Positions 54,901 through 61,781 of a DNA stretch of 64,000 bases are shown here, piece by piece. The translations under genes were made by a program, and so were the position numbers. Origin of the DNA: CAZAMB01 sp964501365 (GTDB lineage: Bacteria; Planctomycetota; Phycisphaerae; UBA1845). The notes beneath the pieces were generated by a model that did not search any database, was not told the DNA's origin, and saw only the letters and a program-made list of their open reading frames with translations. The first letter of the stretch is position 1. Every line of letters starts with the position of its first letter. The stretch is from NCBI GenBank assembly GCA_964501365.1, contig CAZCST010000020.1:372001-436000 (forward strand). Direction: 5' to 3'.

Positions 54901-55483
54901 ATCGCTTGCCGATGGAGACATAGCCCCTGGCGATGTATTTCAGCGCATCTTTCCATTCGATCTTGAGATGCGTATCGCTGCCGCGGCTGTCGAATTTGTA
55001 CTTCTTCTTGTTTTCCGGCGTCAGTTCCGGAAATCCATCATCGGCCCATTCCTTCCACCCCTTGCGGACGATGGGATGTTTGAGCCGATATGGGCCGTAC
55101 ACGATCCGGTGAAACGTGTAGCCTTTCGCGCACTGTCGTGGATTCCAATTTGGTGACGCCTTGTTGCCATAAATGTCGCTGTAGTTTTGATAGTTGTATT
55201 GGGTACCCATGCGGGTGATGACGCCGTTGCGCACATACGCCAACACGCGACATGCATGTGTGTCATTGGGTGAACATACCCAGTCAAACACACTGTCGTA
55301 GCGATATTGATCGCGATAGATCTTTTCCCACTCCCTCGCAGGATAAAAGGCCAACGGGTTCACGATATCGGGCCGGAAAGCCAGCGATTGGAGCGGCCAG
55401 CCCAATAGAGTTCCCATTCCCGCAACAACGCCACCTGTCCTTAGAAAGTCGCGTCTTGTCCAGCCGTTTACGTGCTCCACCAT
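51986..55483 (-). CDS. nxrA: Nitrite oxidoreductase alpha subunit (NxrA/NarG type), Tat-exported
   Basis: A type II molybdopterin oxidoreductase of about 1165 residues. The N-terminus carries a Tat signal (WTRRDFLRTGG), so the enzyme acts outside the cytoplasm. Cluster FS0 has Cys70, an Asp74, Cys78 and Cys118, by eye with Asp where NarG has Cys. The Mo ligand is probably Asp278 in WHGDQTPG. NPRQCAKGYTFHRIVYGP, RGGMGLLGVIGKYGMYRLNN and QNSDCDFNDLRF are very like Nitrospira and anammox NxrA as I recall them. Known members interconvert nitrite and nitrate; direction cannot be told. ATG 55483 has GGAG 9 bases upstream; GTG 55498 is the longer choice. Confidence 0.88.
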   Translation of the reverse strand: MVEHVNGWTRRDFLRTGGVVAGMGTLLGWPLQSLAFRPDIVNPLAFYPAREWEKIYRDQYRYDSVFDWVCSPNDTHACRVLAYVRNGVITRMGTQYNYQNYSDIYGNKASPNWNPRQCAKGYTFHRIVYGPYRLKHPIVRKGWKEWADDGFPELTPENKKKYKFDSRGSDTHLKIEWKDALKYIARGYVSIGKRYSGEEGAKRLREQGYPEEMISEMGGAGTRTFKMRGGMGLLGVIGKYGMYRLNNSMALLDAHIRKVGHDQARAGRNWSNYTWHGDQTPGQPWVHGLQNSDCDFNDLRFSKLIIMNGKNLVENKLPDSHWFIECMERGGRIVVIAPEYGAPSTKSDYWIPIRPATDAAFWLGVARCMIDNKWYDEKFIKEFTDFPLLIRPDNLKRLRADEIVPNYKNALSKDGPSFKVQGLTDEQYARLGDRVVWDSKKNEPVALTRDDVGRRMASRGVDPALEGSWKVKLVDGKEVEVTTLWSLYQVHLKDYDLDSVADITHSPKAMIERLARDIWETTKNSGPVAIHQGEGINHWFHATEANRAAYLPMMLTGNIGKPGTGVHGWAGNYKAALFQGSKITGPGFKGWVAEDPFELNLDEKAHGREVHAHAYTKDEEPAYWNHGDRPLIVETPGAGRKVFTGKSHMPTPTKSLHFTNVNLFNNAKHAYEMFKNVNPNIEMIIAQDIVMTASVQYADFGLPANSWVEFEDLEITASCSNPFLQIWKGGIKPVFDSRDDLWILANIAKAVGEEINEPRFTDMFKFEHEGKRGLYIQRLLDTCTTTAGYKLDDIMAGKYGTPGGALLLFRTYPRIPFWEQVHDDEPFHTDTGRLHAYADVPEAIEYGENFIVHREGTEATPYLPNVIVSSNPHIRPDAYGISKDAEHWDLRTVRNIKMPWSEVKGTRNFLWERGFSFYCITPKTRHRVHSSWSNVDWHMVYDSNFGDPMRMDRRAPYVGEHQVHINPQAARDLGINDGDYVYVDANPADRPYVGASPDDPYYKVARLMLRAVYNPAYPYSVIMMKHAPYMATEKSVKAHETRKDGRALCEDGYQANLRYGSQQSLTRNWHMPMHQTDTLFHKSKAVMGFLFGGEADNHAVNTVPKETLVRVVKAEDGGLGGKGIWAPATGGFSPAAENAAMKRYLAGGFMGEYRDATEKTEEFEG

Positions 55484-55515
55484 GGGTCGCATCTCCACGT
55501 GATAAATGACGCCTG

Positions 55516-57321
55516 CTATTCAATCACCAGTTTTTGCCAGATGCTGATGTTCTTCTTCCCGTCGCAATCTCCGGCGCCGCCTTCCCAGACCGCGAAGGAA
55601 ACCGGTAAATAATCGCCCGCGCGAAACGCACGTTCATCGCCTCCGTCGTGTTCACTGCAATGAGGAACTGCCAGCGTGCGCTGCATCTGCACATACCAAA
55701 CGCCGCGCTCATAGACCGCGTTCCCCTTGACGAACTGCACGGCGGCAGGCTTGCCCGCAAGTGTCCCCGCACCTCGAGCTACCAGGCACTCCACTGGTGT
55801 CGTGAGATTGGGATCCGCCACAAGGTTTCCGGCGCCCCAGGCAGTTACGAATTCCGAATGATGCGTTGCCAGGTTTCCATGTTCGGGTTCGACGGCCTGC
55901 ATGTCGGCACGCGCATAGGCGGCTTCCTGGTAGTAATCCACAATGCGATCAGGAAAGGCGGAATCTACATCGCGGTAACCCTGTGCGATGTTGGATTGGC
56001 GATCGGCCTTCCACATCCAAATGTTGACCCCGCCGTGCTCCGTCTTGTCACCCATGTAAAATGGCGGATCACTGGACATCGAGAATTGCACGGCCACGCC
56101 ATCGCGGAATTGGTCGTGGCGCACAGCCGAGTCATCGACAGTCGGATCGAGCCATGAGAAACGCAGTGCCAATTCGTTGCCGTCATGGAGGGCCTGAACA
56201 AGCAGCCCTTCCACCCGACGCTCGGTCCACCAAAGCGGCGTCAGAGCCACGTAGAGGGGCCGGGCTTGTGACCATGCAGCATCCACCGGTCCGGCCGGCA
56301 ATGTTGCAACCTTGGATGCAGTGAAGGTCCCTTGCCGAAGCTGCGCACGATCCTGGGCTCCGGCACGCGACAACGATTGCACATAGTGAATCAGATCCCA
56401 GATGTCATCATTGGAATAGTTGCCCTCCGATGCAGGCATAGGAGTACCCTTGAGGCCCTTGACGATTCGGACATATAGCTGGTGCCCTTCGCTCCCACCT
56501 TTGAAAACGCCATTCACGAAACTACGTGGAGGAACGGGGTAACCCTCGGCATCAAATTTCACGGCGTCCGCCACTGGCTGACCGTCTGCTCCATGGCAGC
56601 TCGCGCAGCCCTCCAGATATAGCCGCCGGCCATTGAACCAGCGGATATCGTCCTGCGTAGGCTCCGGTGGCACGATCACGGGGGCTCCGGGATTTGTGCG
56701 ACTGCTGACAAATGCATCCACGCCTTGCACTTCTAATTCACCCTTGCCCAACATGGTTTGAGCGACTTCGCGCACTGCCTTGGTGCGAATTTCTCTCACA
56801 TAGGCTGCCAGCGCCTGAAGGTCAGAAACGGGCAAATGGCCCCACGGCGGCATGGCCGAGCCCGGCATCCCTCGACTGATTGTTCGAATGAGGTCTTCGT
56901 CGGTAGGTACTTGGTTCTGCGTGGTGGCGAGTTTGAAATTACCTTGCTGGAAATTCCGCGGGCGCGGATTCATCAAATAGGCAAACTTGCCGGCCCCGTC
57001 GCCATTCTCGCCGTGACATATTACGCACTGCCTGGCGAACAGCTCCTTTCCCTTCGCGAGGAGTTGGGATCCCCCCGCATCCGACAACACCGGAGCGCCG
57101 CCTTCTCTGGTGACAGCAACAGGGGTTGAATCGGTATGAACTTGGTTATTTCGCTCAACCATTGCAGCAATTGGCGCACAGGCGGCAATTGCCGATCCGG
57201 GATCGGAGTGCCCTCCGACCGCACACGCAGCTGCGCCCGCCGCAGTCAAAACTGAGAGACAAACGAACGAATCTCGGGAGAAGGGTAACCACGACTTCGA
57301 GTCGAAAACACGATCATTCAT
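55516..57321 (-). CDS. nxrC: Diheme cytochrome c with ethylbenzene-dehydrogenase-gamma-like domain (NxrC candidate)
   Basis: A signal peptide (about residues 15-35) is followed by two cytochrome c domains with heme sites CVICH (99-103) and CASCH (239-243) and Met-containing loops. From about residue 340 the sequence becomes beta-rich (LALRFSWLDPTVDDSAVRHDQFRDGVAVQFS, ending YVQMQRTLAVP), the pattern of the heme-b-binding gamma subunits of ethylbenzene dehydrogenase and of NxrC. It would take electrons from the NxrAB pair. Its ATG overlaps the stop of the Rrf2 regulator gene by 4 bases, and GGAG lies 6 bases upstream. Confidence 0.85.
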   Translation of the reverse strand: MNDRVFDSKSWLPFSRDSFVCLSVLTAAGAAACAVGGHSDPGSAIAACAPIAAMVERNNQVHTDSTPVAVTREGGAPVLSDAGGSQLLAKGKELFARQCVICHGENGDGAGKFAYLMNPRPRNFQQGNFKLATTQNQVPTDEDLIRTISRGMPGSAMPPWGHLPVSDLQALAAYVREIRTKAVREVAQTMLGKGELEVQGVDAFVSSRTNPGAPVIVPPEPTQDDIRWFNGRRLYLEGCASCHGADGQPVADAVKFDAEGYPVPPRSFVNGVFKGGSEGHQLYVRIVKGLKGTPMPASEGNYSNDDIWDLIHYVQSLSRAGAQDRAQLRQGTFTASKVATLPAGPVDAAWSQARPLYVALTPLWWTERRVEGLLVQALHDGNELALRFSWLDPTVDDSAVRHDQFRDGVAVQFSMSSDPPFYMGDKTEHGGVNIWMWKADRQSNIAQGYRDVDSAFPDRIVDYYQEAAYARADMQAVEPEHGNLATHHSEFVTAWGAGNLVADPNLTTPVECLVARGAGTLAGKPAAVQFVKGNAVYERGVWYVQMQRTLAVPHCSEHDGGDERAFRAGDYLPVSFAVWEGGAGDCDGKKNISIWQKLVIE

Positions 57322-57761
57322 CGCTGGCTCCTTGATGGATTGATAACGCTTGCTCCTTCGCGTTTGGCCGCCACGTCATACAGAGTGGTATCCTCCATGA
57401 AGCGATCGAACGCAGTCTTAACACCCTTCCATCGCTCATGAGCGCCACAGGGATCTGCATCACTGCAAATCACGTTCCCAAACGGGCAGGTCCGGCGATG
57501 AGAACTGACGGGCTCGAACGAACGAACGATATCTGTCAGCCGGATCCGTTTCGTCGGCCGGGTGATGCGAAACCCTCCGCTCTTACCGCGCGTTCCCTCA
57601 AGAAGCCCCGCTCGAACCAGATCTGCCAGGATCGCCGAAAGATATTTGCGGGGTATTTTGGCTTCGTCCGCGATGCGCGGACCAGAGACAGGCCACTCGT
57701 CACGATGCCGTGCGAGGTAAATCATTGCGCGAAGCGCGTATTCGCCGGTTAATGAAATCAT
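57318..57761 (-). CDS. Rrf2-family transcriptional regulator
   Basis: The first gene of the long operon. MISLTGEYALRAMIYLA and the winged helix (ISRKYLSAILADLVRAGLLEGTRGKSGGF-like) are classic Rrf2. Three Cys near residues 90-105 (CPFGNVICSDADPC) are spaced like the Fe-S ligands of NsrR and IscR, so it may sense NO, nitrite-derived stress or Fe-S status. ATG 57761 is right because the longer open frame would run through the promoter. A 16-bp palindrome overlapping the promoter is a likely operator, so it probably controls itself and the operon. Confidence 0.92.
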   Translation of the reverse strand: MISLTGEYALRAMIYLARHRDEWPVSGPRIADEAKIPRKYLSAILADLVRAGLLEGTRGKSGGFRITRPTKRIRLTDIVRSFEPVSSHRRTCPFGNVICSDADPCGAHERWKGVKTAFDRFMEDTTLYDVAAKREGASVINPSRSQR

Positions 57762-57796
57762 TCTCTCAGCCCAAAGACGCTCCCCATATACCCATA

Positions 57797-57824
57797 AATA
57801 TATAGCTATATATCGTCTTGTCAA
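57797..57824 (-). promoter_or_regulatory. Promoter and overlapping operator of the nitrite oxidoreductase operon
   Basis: On the minus strand TTGACA (plus 57819-57824) and TATATT (57797-57802) are 16 bases apart, an almost perfect sigma-70 promoter. The 16-bp perfect palindrome ATATATAGCTATATAT (57798-57813) covers the -10 and most of the spacer. The Rrf2 gene starts 36 bases downstream of the -10. A dimeric repressor, most simply that Rrf2 protein, would block RNA polymerase here. Confidence 0.78.
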
Positions 57825-57865
57825 GCCTGATTCTCTCTAAATTTTTTGTTTACTGGGACGCAAGA

Positions 57866-58859
57866 ACTACAACGCTAAGAATGGTGAAGTAATCTCAAGC
57901 GGCCAGCTGAAGTTGGGGTCGTGTGGAACTCGAACCCAGGAGGCCATCGGCATGGACGTGGACACGATTCTTCGGATCAAACCGACGTTGCCCCAATAGC
58001 TTCATGAATTTGACGGCTGCATGGGCCCGGTGACCAACCGGAGTCACCTTCGGACGTATGTGGCCGAGGTTCCGGTCAGCTTTGTAGGGTGGAGCAAGCC
58101 GCCGGAAGTGATGTACCGAGATCACGCTCGGGACAAAACCCAAGGACGACCGCGGATGCTTCCACGCCTGAGAGTCCGCAACACGCCGGCCTCCGAGGTG
58201 CGCAATTTGCTGACCAGTTCGCCTCGGCTGCAGAAGACGCCTTGGGACAAGTTCCGAGTCAAGGACGTTGAGAAGGGAGCGATGGTGTGGGAGGCCAAGT
58301 GCGTACCGTTTTGGATCAAGGATGAACACGGACTGCCTTCGCGTCCGCATCGTCTGCTGATCGCGCGGAACGTGCTTTACCTCAACGAGATCAAGTTCTT
58401 CCCGAGCAATGCTCCGGAATCGGTCGCGGTGGAGACGCTGCTCCCGGTGGCCTTCTCGCGCTGGCGGATCGAGCGGATGTTGGAAGACAGCAAGGACGAA
58501 CTGGAGCTGGATCACTTCGAGGTTCGTAAGTACGGCTCGATCCAGCGGCATTTGATCCTGACCTGCGTGAGTCATCTGTTCCTGCCCGAGTTCCGCCTGC
58601 GGCACGGGAAAAAAACAAAGGTCTGACCATCGCCCAGCTGCGAACTGCGACCCAAGCTCTGGTCCCCCGCTGGGCGGGCAACGGACGCTGATCGCGTGGG
58701 CGGGCGGAAACGATTGCCGTGCAATTGACCGTAACGCAAGAACGAAACGCCCTCGCGAGACGCTCGGCTCGAAATTGAACGCTGCGGAAATTGCACCGAA
58801 TCGGAATCATCTTGCGGAACCTACGCACCTGCTATTGGCCGAGAAAACAGTGTTGTAGT
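57866..58859 (+). mobile_element. Decayed IS701-like insertion sequence
   Basis: ACTACAAC at 57866-57873 and its complement GTTGTAGT at 58852-58859, part of a slightly longer match (10 of 11), bracket a broken transposase gene. They may be the terminal inverted repeats of a roughly 1-kb element. I see no direct target repeat outside them. Boundaries are a proposal. Confidence 0.45.
57952..58691 (+). pseudogene. IS701-family transposase, broken
   Basis: The frame starts MDVDTILRIKPTLPQ, as IS701 transposases do, then meets an in-frame TAG at 57997-57999. It continues LHEFDGCMGPVTNRSHLRTYV, and joins directly to a segment that normally lies some 200 residues further on (AEVPVSFVGWSKPPEV), so the middle with the first catalytic Asp residues is deleted. 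The C-terminal part (VAFSRWRIERMLEDSKDELE, DHFEVR) keeps the catalytic Glu region. At the A-run 58609-58615 the frame shifts by one and continues GLTIAQLRTATQALV to the stop at 58691. At least three lesions make it inactive. Confidence 0.85.
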
Positions 58860-58867
58860 ACTAACTC

Positions 58868-59455
58868 CTAACGCCTGACGCCTATCAACTGTATCGCCTC
58901 CGGCAACGCTTCGCATTCCTGCTCAAAGACGCGTGCAGCCAGGGAGTCGGGGGTATCGCCTGCCATGACCGGGACTTTTTTCTGCAGGATGATTTTGCCG
59001 TGGTCGTATTGATTGTCGCAGTAGTGAACAGTGCAGCCGCTCTCCTTTCGCCCGCTTCGCAGGACGGCCTCATGCACTTTGTGCCCATACATGCCGGGTC
59101 CGCCAAAATCAGGGAGCAGCGCCGGGTGAATGTTAATCGCTCTTCCGGCGAATTCTGCAGGAACTTCCCACAACGATAGGAACCCCGCCATTACCACGAG
59201 ATCGACTCCCTGCACGGCGCTGGTAATGGCATTTTGAAATTCAACCGGCGAGAGCCTATTTCGCTCGACGATGACCACTCGAAGGCCCGCCGCCCGCGCC
59301 CGCTCCACGCCTGGAGCACTGGCCCGGGAACTCACGACCACGTCTATTCGCGCATCAAGCCGCCCCTCATCAATCCGCCGCTGAAGATTGAGCAGGCTTC
59401 GCCCGCCGCCCGAGATGAGCACGGCCAGTCGGACAGGATTCGCAACACGGTTCAT
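58868..59455 (-). CDS. purN: Phosphoribosylglycinamide formyltransferase
   Basis: The enzyme transfers a formyl group from 10-formyl-THF to GAR in purine synthesis. The signature elements are present: AVLISGGGRSLLNL at the start, VMAGFLSLWEVP, INIHPALLPDFGG with the catalytic-site Asn and His, HGKIILQKKVPVMAGDTPDSL with the final Asp. ATG 59455 is preferred because GAGG precedes it by 6 bases. It follows the MATE gene after 8 bases, so the two are in one unit despite unrelated roles. Confidence 0.94.
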   Translation of the reverse strand: MNRVANPVRLAVLISGGGRSLLNLQRRIDEGRLDARIDVVVSSRASAPGVERARAAGLRVVIVERNRLSPVEFQNAITSAVQGVDLVVMAGFLSLWEVPAEFAGRAINIHPALLPDFGGPGMYGHKVHEAVLRSGRKESGCTVHYCDNQYDHGKIILQKKVPVMAGDTPDSLAARVFEQECEALPEAIQLIGVRR

Positions 59456-59463
59456 ATCCATCC

Positions 59464-60927
59464 TCAATGGATTGGTATCGAAGCAGGCGATGAAAACAGG
59501 TCAATCCTGCGCCATGCCTCTCCATACCATCGCCAGATCAGAAACAAGGCCGTCACGCCAATAAGCACCGAGGCCGCAATCCAGGGTCCCAGGCTTTTCC
59601 ATTGTGGAAAGTGCTCGGCCATCCACCAGCCCCCGGCCACGATGATGAGCCAGTGGCTCGCAACAAAAAAGATCGAGGGGATGAACGTATCGCCCGCACC
59701 GCGAAGCGATGCAGTGTAGGTAATGGCCCAGGCATCAAACAACTGGAATACCGCCGCGCACACCATGATGGACCTTCCGATATGTGCGGCGTCTTCGCTG
59801 TGCGTCATCAACAAAATGAGACGCTCGCCGAAAAAAAAGTACGTGAGCGACAGAACAAGCATGTAAATGGTCGTCACCAGAGATGCGATGCGCGTCTCGC
59901 GTTTGGCTCGCGACGGATCGCCTTCGCCGATGGATTTGCCTACGAGAGCGGTCAACGCCCGTCCGGCCCCCAGCGTCGGCATGAACGCCACCCGCATGTA
60001 CTGCCATGCGGCGTTGGTCGCAATCAAGTGGTGCGTTCCGAATCGCTTCCCGATAAGGAGATTCACAAAAATCGCCCACACCACGACTTCGGAAGTGAAC
60101 TGCAGGCCGCACGGAATTCCCACGCGAAACAACTTCATCATGCGCGAGAACGAGGGCCGCCATGTGTCGCGCGTACGGTACAATTCATGAATCTTCGGAC
60201 CCAGAAATACGATCAGCAACCGCACCATGCGGTAGCAAACCGCGACAAACGTCCCCCACGCCGCGCCGGCGATTCCCAGCGAAGGCAGCCCAAACCACCC
60301 AAAAATAAGCGTGCCGGCCACAAGCACATTGAGCATGATCGCCTCGAGCGCCGTCCACATGGGAACTTGCGGCCGGTGAATACCGATGAAAAACCAGCCC
60401 AGCCCCTCGGCAATCAGCGTGGGACCTGTCGTGAGCAGCGCCACCTTCATATAAGCGATTTCGTTGACCTGCACACCGGGTTCGTGGCCAATCCACCTCA
60501 CCACGCCGGGAACCAGCCCGATGACCAGAGTCGCCAGAATGCCGAAGAACACGGAAACGTAAATCCCCTGCCACGCATAGGCCGAGCACTCCGCCACCTT
60601 CTTTCGTCCCAGCGCCTGCGCGGCAAAGGTATTGACCATCGTCACCACGCCCAGCCCGAACACGATGTACGACCACATCACGACTTGCGCCGGCAGGATG
60701 GCCGCCTGGGCGTCTTCGGTCGGCAGTCGGGCCACCATGATGAAGTCGGCCACGTCCATCGCAGCCCGGCAGCTCGTGGTAATGACCGCCGGCAACGCCA
60801 TGGCCATGACCGTGCGCCACTCGGCACGATTCCGTACAGAGTGGTCGATGGCAGCGATTGGTTTGGCCGGTGGCGTAGCGGTCGTCAATGTCGTAACCCC
60901 GTTTTGCTGCGGCTCGGAATGGCTCAT
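59464..60927 (-). CDS. MATE-family efflux transporter
   Basis: A 487-residue membrane protein with about twelve hydrophobic segments and the twofold repeat of the MATE (NorM-type) family: ALPAVITTSCRAAMDVADFIMV in the first helix, then FVAVCYRMVRLLIVF, and GIPCGLQFTSEVVVWAIFVNLLI at the start of the second half. MATE proteins expel cationic drugs or metabolites with Na+ or H+. Substrate unknown. GGAGG lies 4 bases before the ATG. Confidence 0.92.
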   Translation of the reverse strand: MSHSEPQQNGVTTLTTATPPAKPIAAIDHSVRNRAEWRTVMAMALPAVITTSCRAAMDVADFIMVARLPTEDAQAAILPAQVVMWSYIVFGLGVVTMVNTFAAQALGRKKVAECSAYAWQGIYVSVFFGILATLVIGLVPGVVRWIGHEPGVQVNEIAYMKVALLTTGPTLIAEGLGWFFIGIHRPQVPMWTALEAIMLNVLVAGTLIFGWFGLPSLGIAGAAWGTFVAVCYRMVRLLIVFLGPKIHELYRTRDTWRPSFSRMMKLFRVGIPCGLQFTSEVVVWAIFVNLLIGKRFGTHHLIATNAAWQYMRVAFMPTLGAGRALTALVGKSIGEGDPSRAKRETRIASLVTTIYMLVLSLTYFFFGERLILLMTHSEDAAHIGRSIMVCAAVFQLFDAWAITYTASLRGAGDTFIPSIFFVASHWLIIVAGGWWMAEHFPQWKSLGPWIAASVLIGVTALFLIWRWYGEAWRRIDLFSSPASIPIH

Positions 60928-60941
60928 CGAGCCTCCAGCCC

Positions 60942-60974
60942 ATTGTCGATTGCCGACTGCCGATTGTCGATTGC
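60942..60974. repeat. Short direct repeat in intergenic DNA
   Basis: ATTGTCGATTGC occurs at 60942-60953 and 60963-60974, 21 bases apart, with CCGACTGCCG between. It lies just upstream of the MATE gene on its 5' side. It may be a small dispersed intergenic repeat, but only this pair is visible here. Confidence 0.5.
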
Positions 60975-61034
60975 TGTAGTCAAGGAGTCAGCGTTCACGC
61001 GCCGGACTCAAGCCACGCACAAAAGAATCGGCGT

Positions 61035-61781
61035 TTATCTACGGACAGTTCGAGCTCCAAGGTGGAGTAGCGCTTCGCGGTTGTCTTCCCAGCACCGCCT
61101 GGCCGAATGGTGGGACGGAAGTTCTAAAGTTATGGTCGGAATCCCTCGCTCGACGCCCGCCCAAGTACCGAAACTTCCGGGCGTAGGGTAGCCAATGGTT
61201 GAAGTCACAGGGTAGCCATTGTGCCGCGACATTTGCCTTGCCAGCGCGCGGCCCGGACCGTCAAAGTTATTGCAAAACCGATTTCGATTGATCGAATGGA
61301 CGGTGACGATCGCATCCGGCTTGTATTGCTCGATGAGCCGGATCACTGCCTTCGTCTCCGGTTCGCTCGCAGGCTTGAACCCACCGAACATTCGACTCCG
61401 CGGATTCCCCACTTCCCAGTTTTTCGTCGGAAAATTGCGGTTAATGTCCACCTTTCGTGCGTTGCGTCGCTTGCGCCGCTGAAATCCGTCCGGATTCACA
61501 AGGGGCATCAGGAGCCACCTCGTTTCGGCGTTTCGACGATTTCGCGTTTCTGCGTTTCCATCGCGGCCCTTTGCCTCGTTGCCTTGTTGTCTTTCACATA
61601 GTTCCTCGATGAGCCGCTCTACAACGTACACGCTCTTGGGTTCGTCACCATGAAAACCGCCGAACACCACGACACACGCTCCCTTTTGAACTGCCGGACC
61701 TCCGTCAATGGTCACTTCATGGCAGACCAAATCGCGACCTTCCACGGACTTTTCCGGTACCTGTCTCTTTGAAGGCATCAT
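61035..61781 (-). CDS. M14-type zinc carboxypeptidase / succinylglutamate desuccinylase-like
   Basis: A 248-residue protein of the AstE/AspA-MpaA group. Zinc-binding residues appear in FGGFHGDEPKS (His and Glu), VDINRNFPTKNW supplies the Asn-Arg pair that grips the substrate carboxylate, TVHSINRNRF the third zinc His, and TITLELPSHH the catalytic Glu. The family removes terminal amino acids, for example from murein peptides. ATG 61781 overlaps the stop of the APC permease gene by 4 bases, so uptake and cleavage of a peptide or amino acid are probably linked. Confidence 0.86.
   Translation of the reverse strand: MMPSKRQVPEKSVEGRDLVCHEVTIDGGPAVQKGACVVVFGGFHGDEPKSVYVVERLIEELCERQQGNEAKGRDGNAETRNRRNAETRWLLMPLVNPDGFQRRKRRNARKVDINRNFPTKNWEVGNPRSRMFGGFKPASEPETKAVIRLIEQYKPDAIVTVHSINRNRFCNNFDGPGRALARQMSRHNGYPVTSTIGYPTPGSFGTWAGVERGIPTITLELPSHHSARRCWEDNREALLHLGARTVRR

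Noticed and set aside
38632..57824. An anammox organism with hydrazine synthase
   Set aside because: NXR and an HAO-like protein are present, but no hydrazine synthase subunit is in the window, GC and gene style differ from known anammox genomes, and NXR alone does not show anammox.
58609..58620. Programmed frameshift in the IS701-like transposase
   Set aside because: The A-run could slip, but the gene also has an amber codon and a large deletion, so decay is a simpler reading.
59602..61191. A 529-codon open frame on the plus strand
   Set aside because: It is antisense to the MATE gene; the sequence is Arg/His-rich with no domain.
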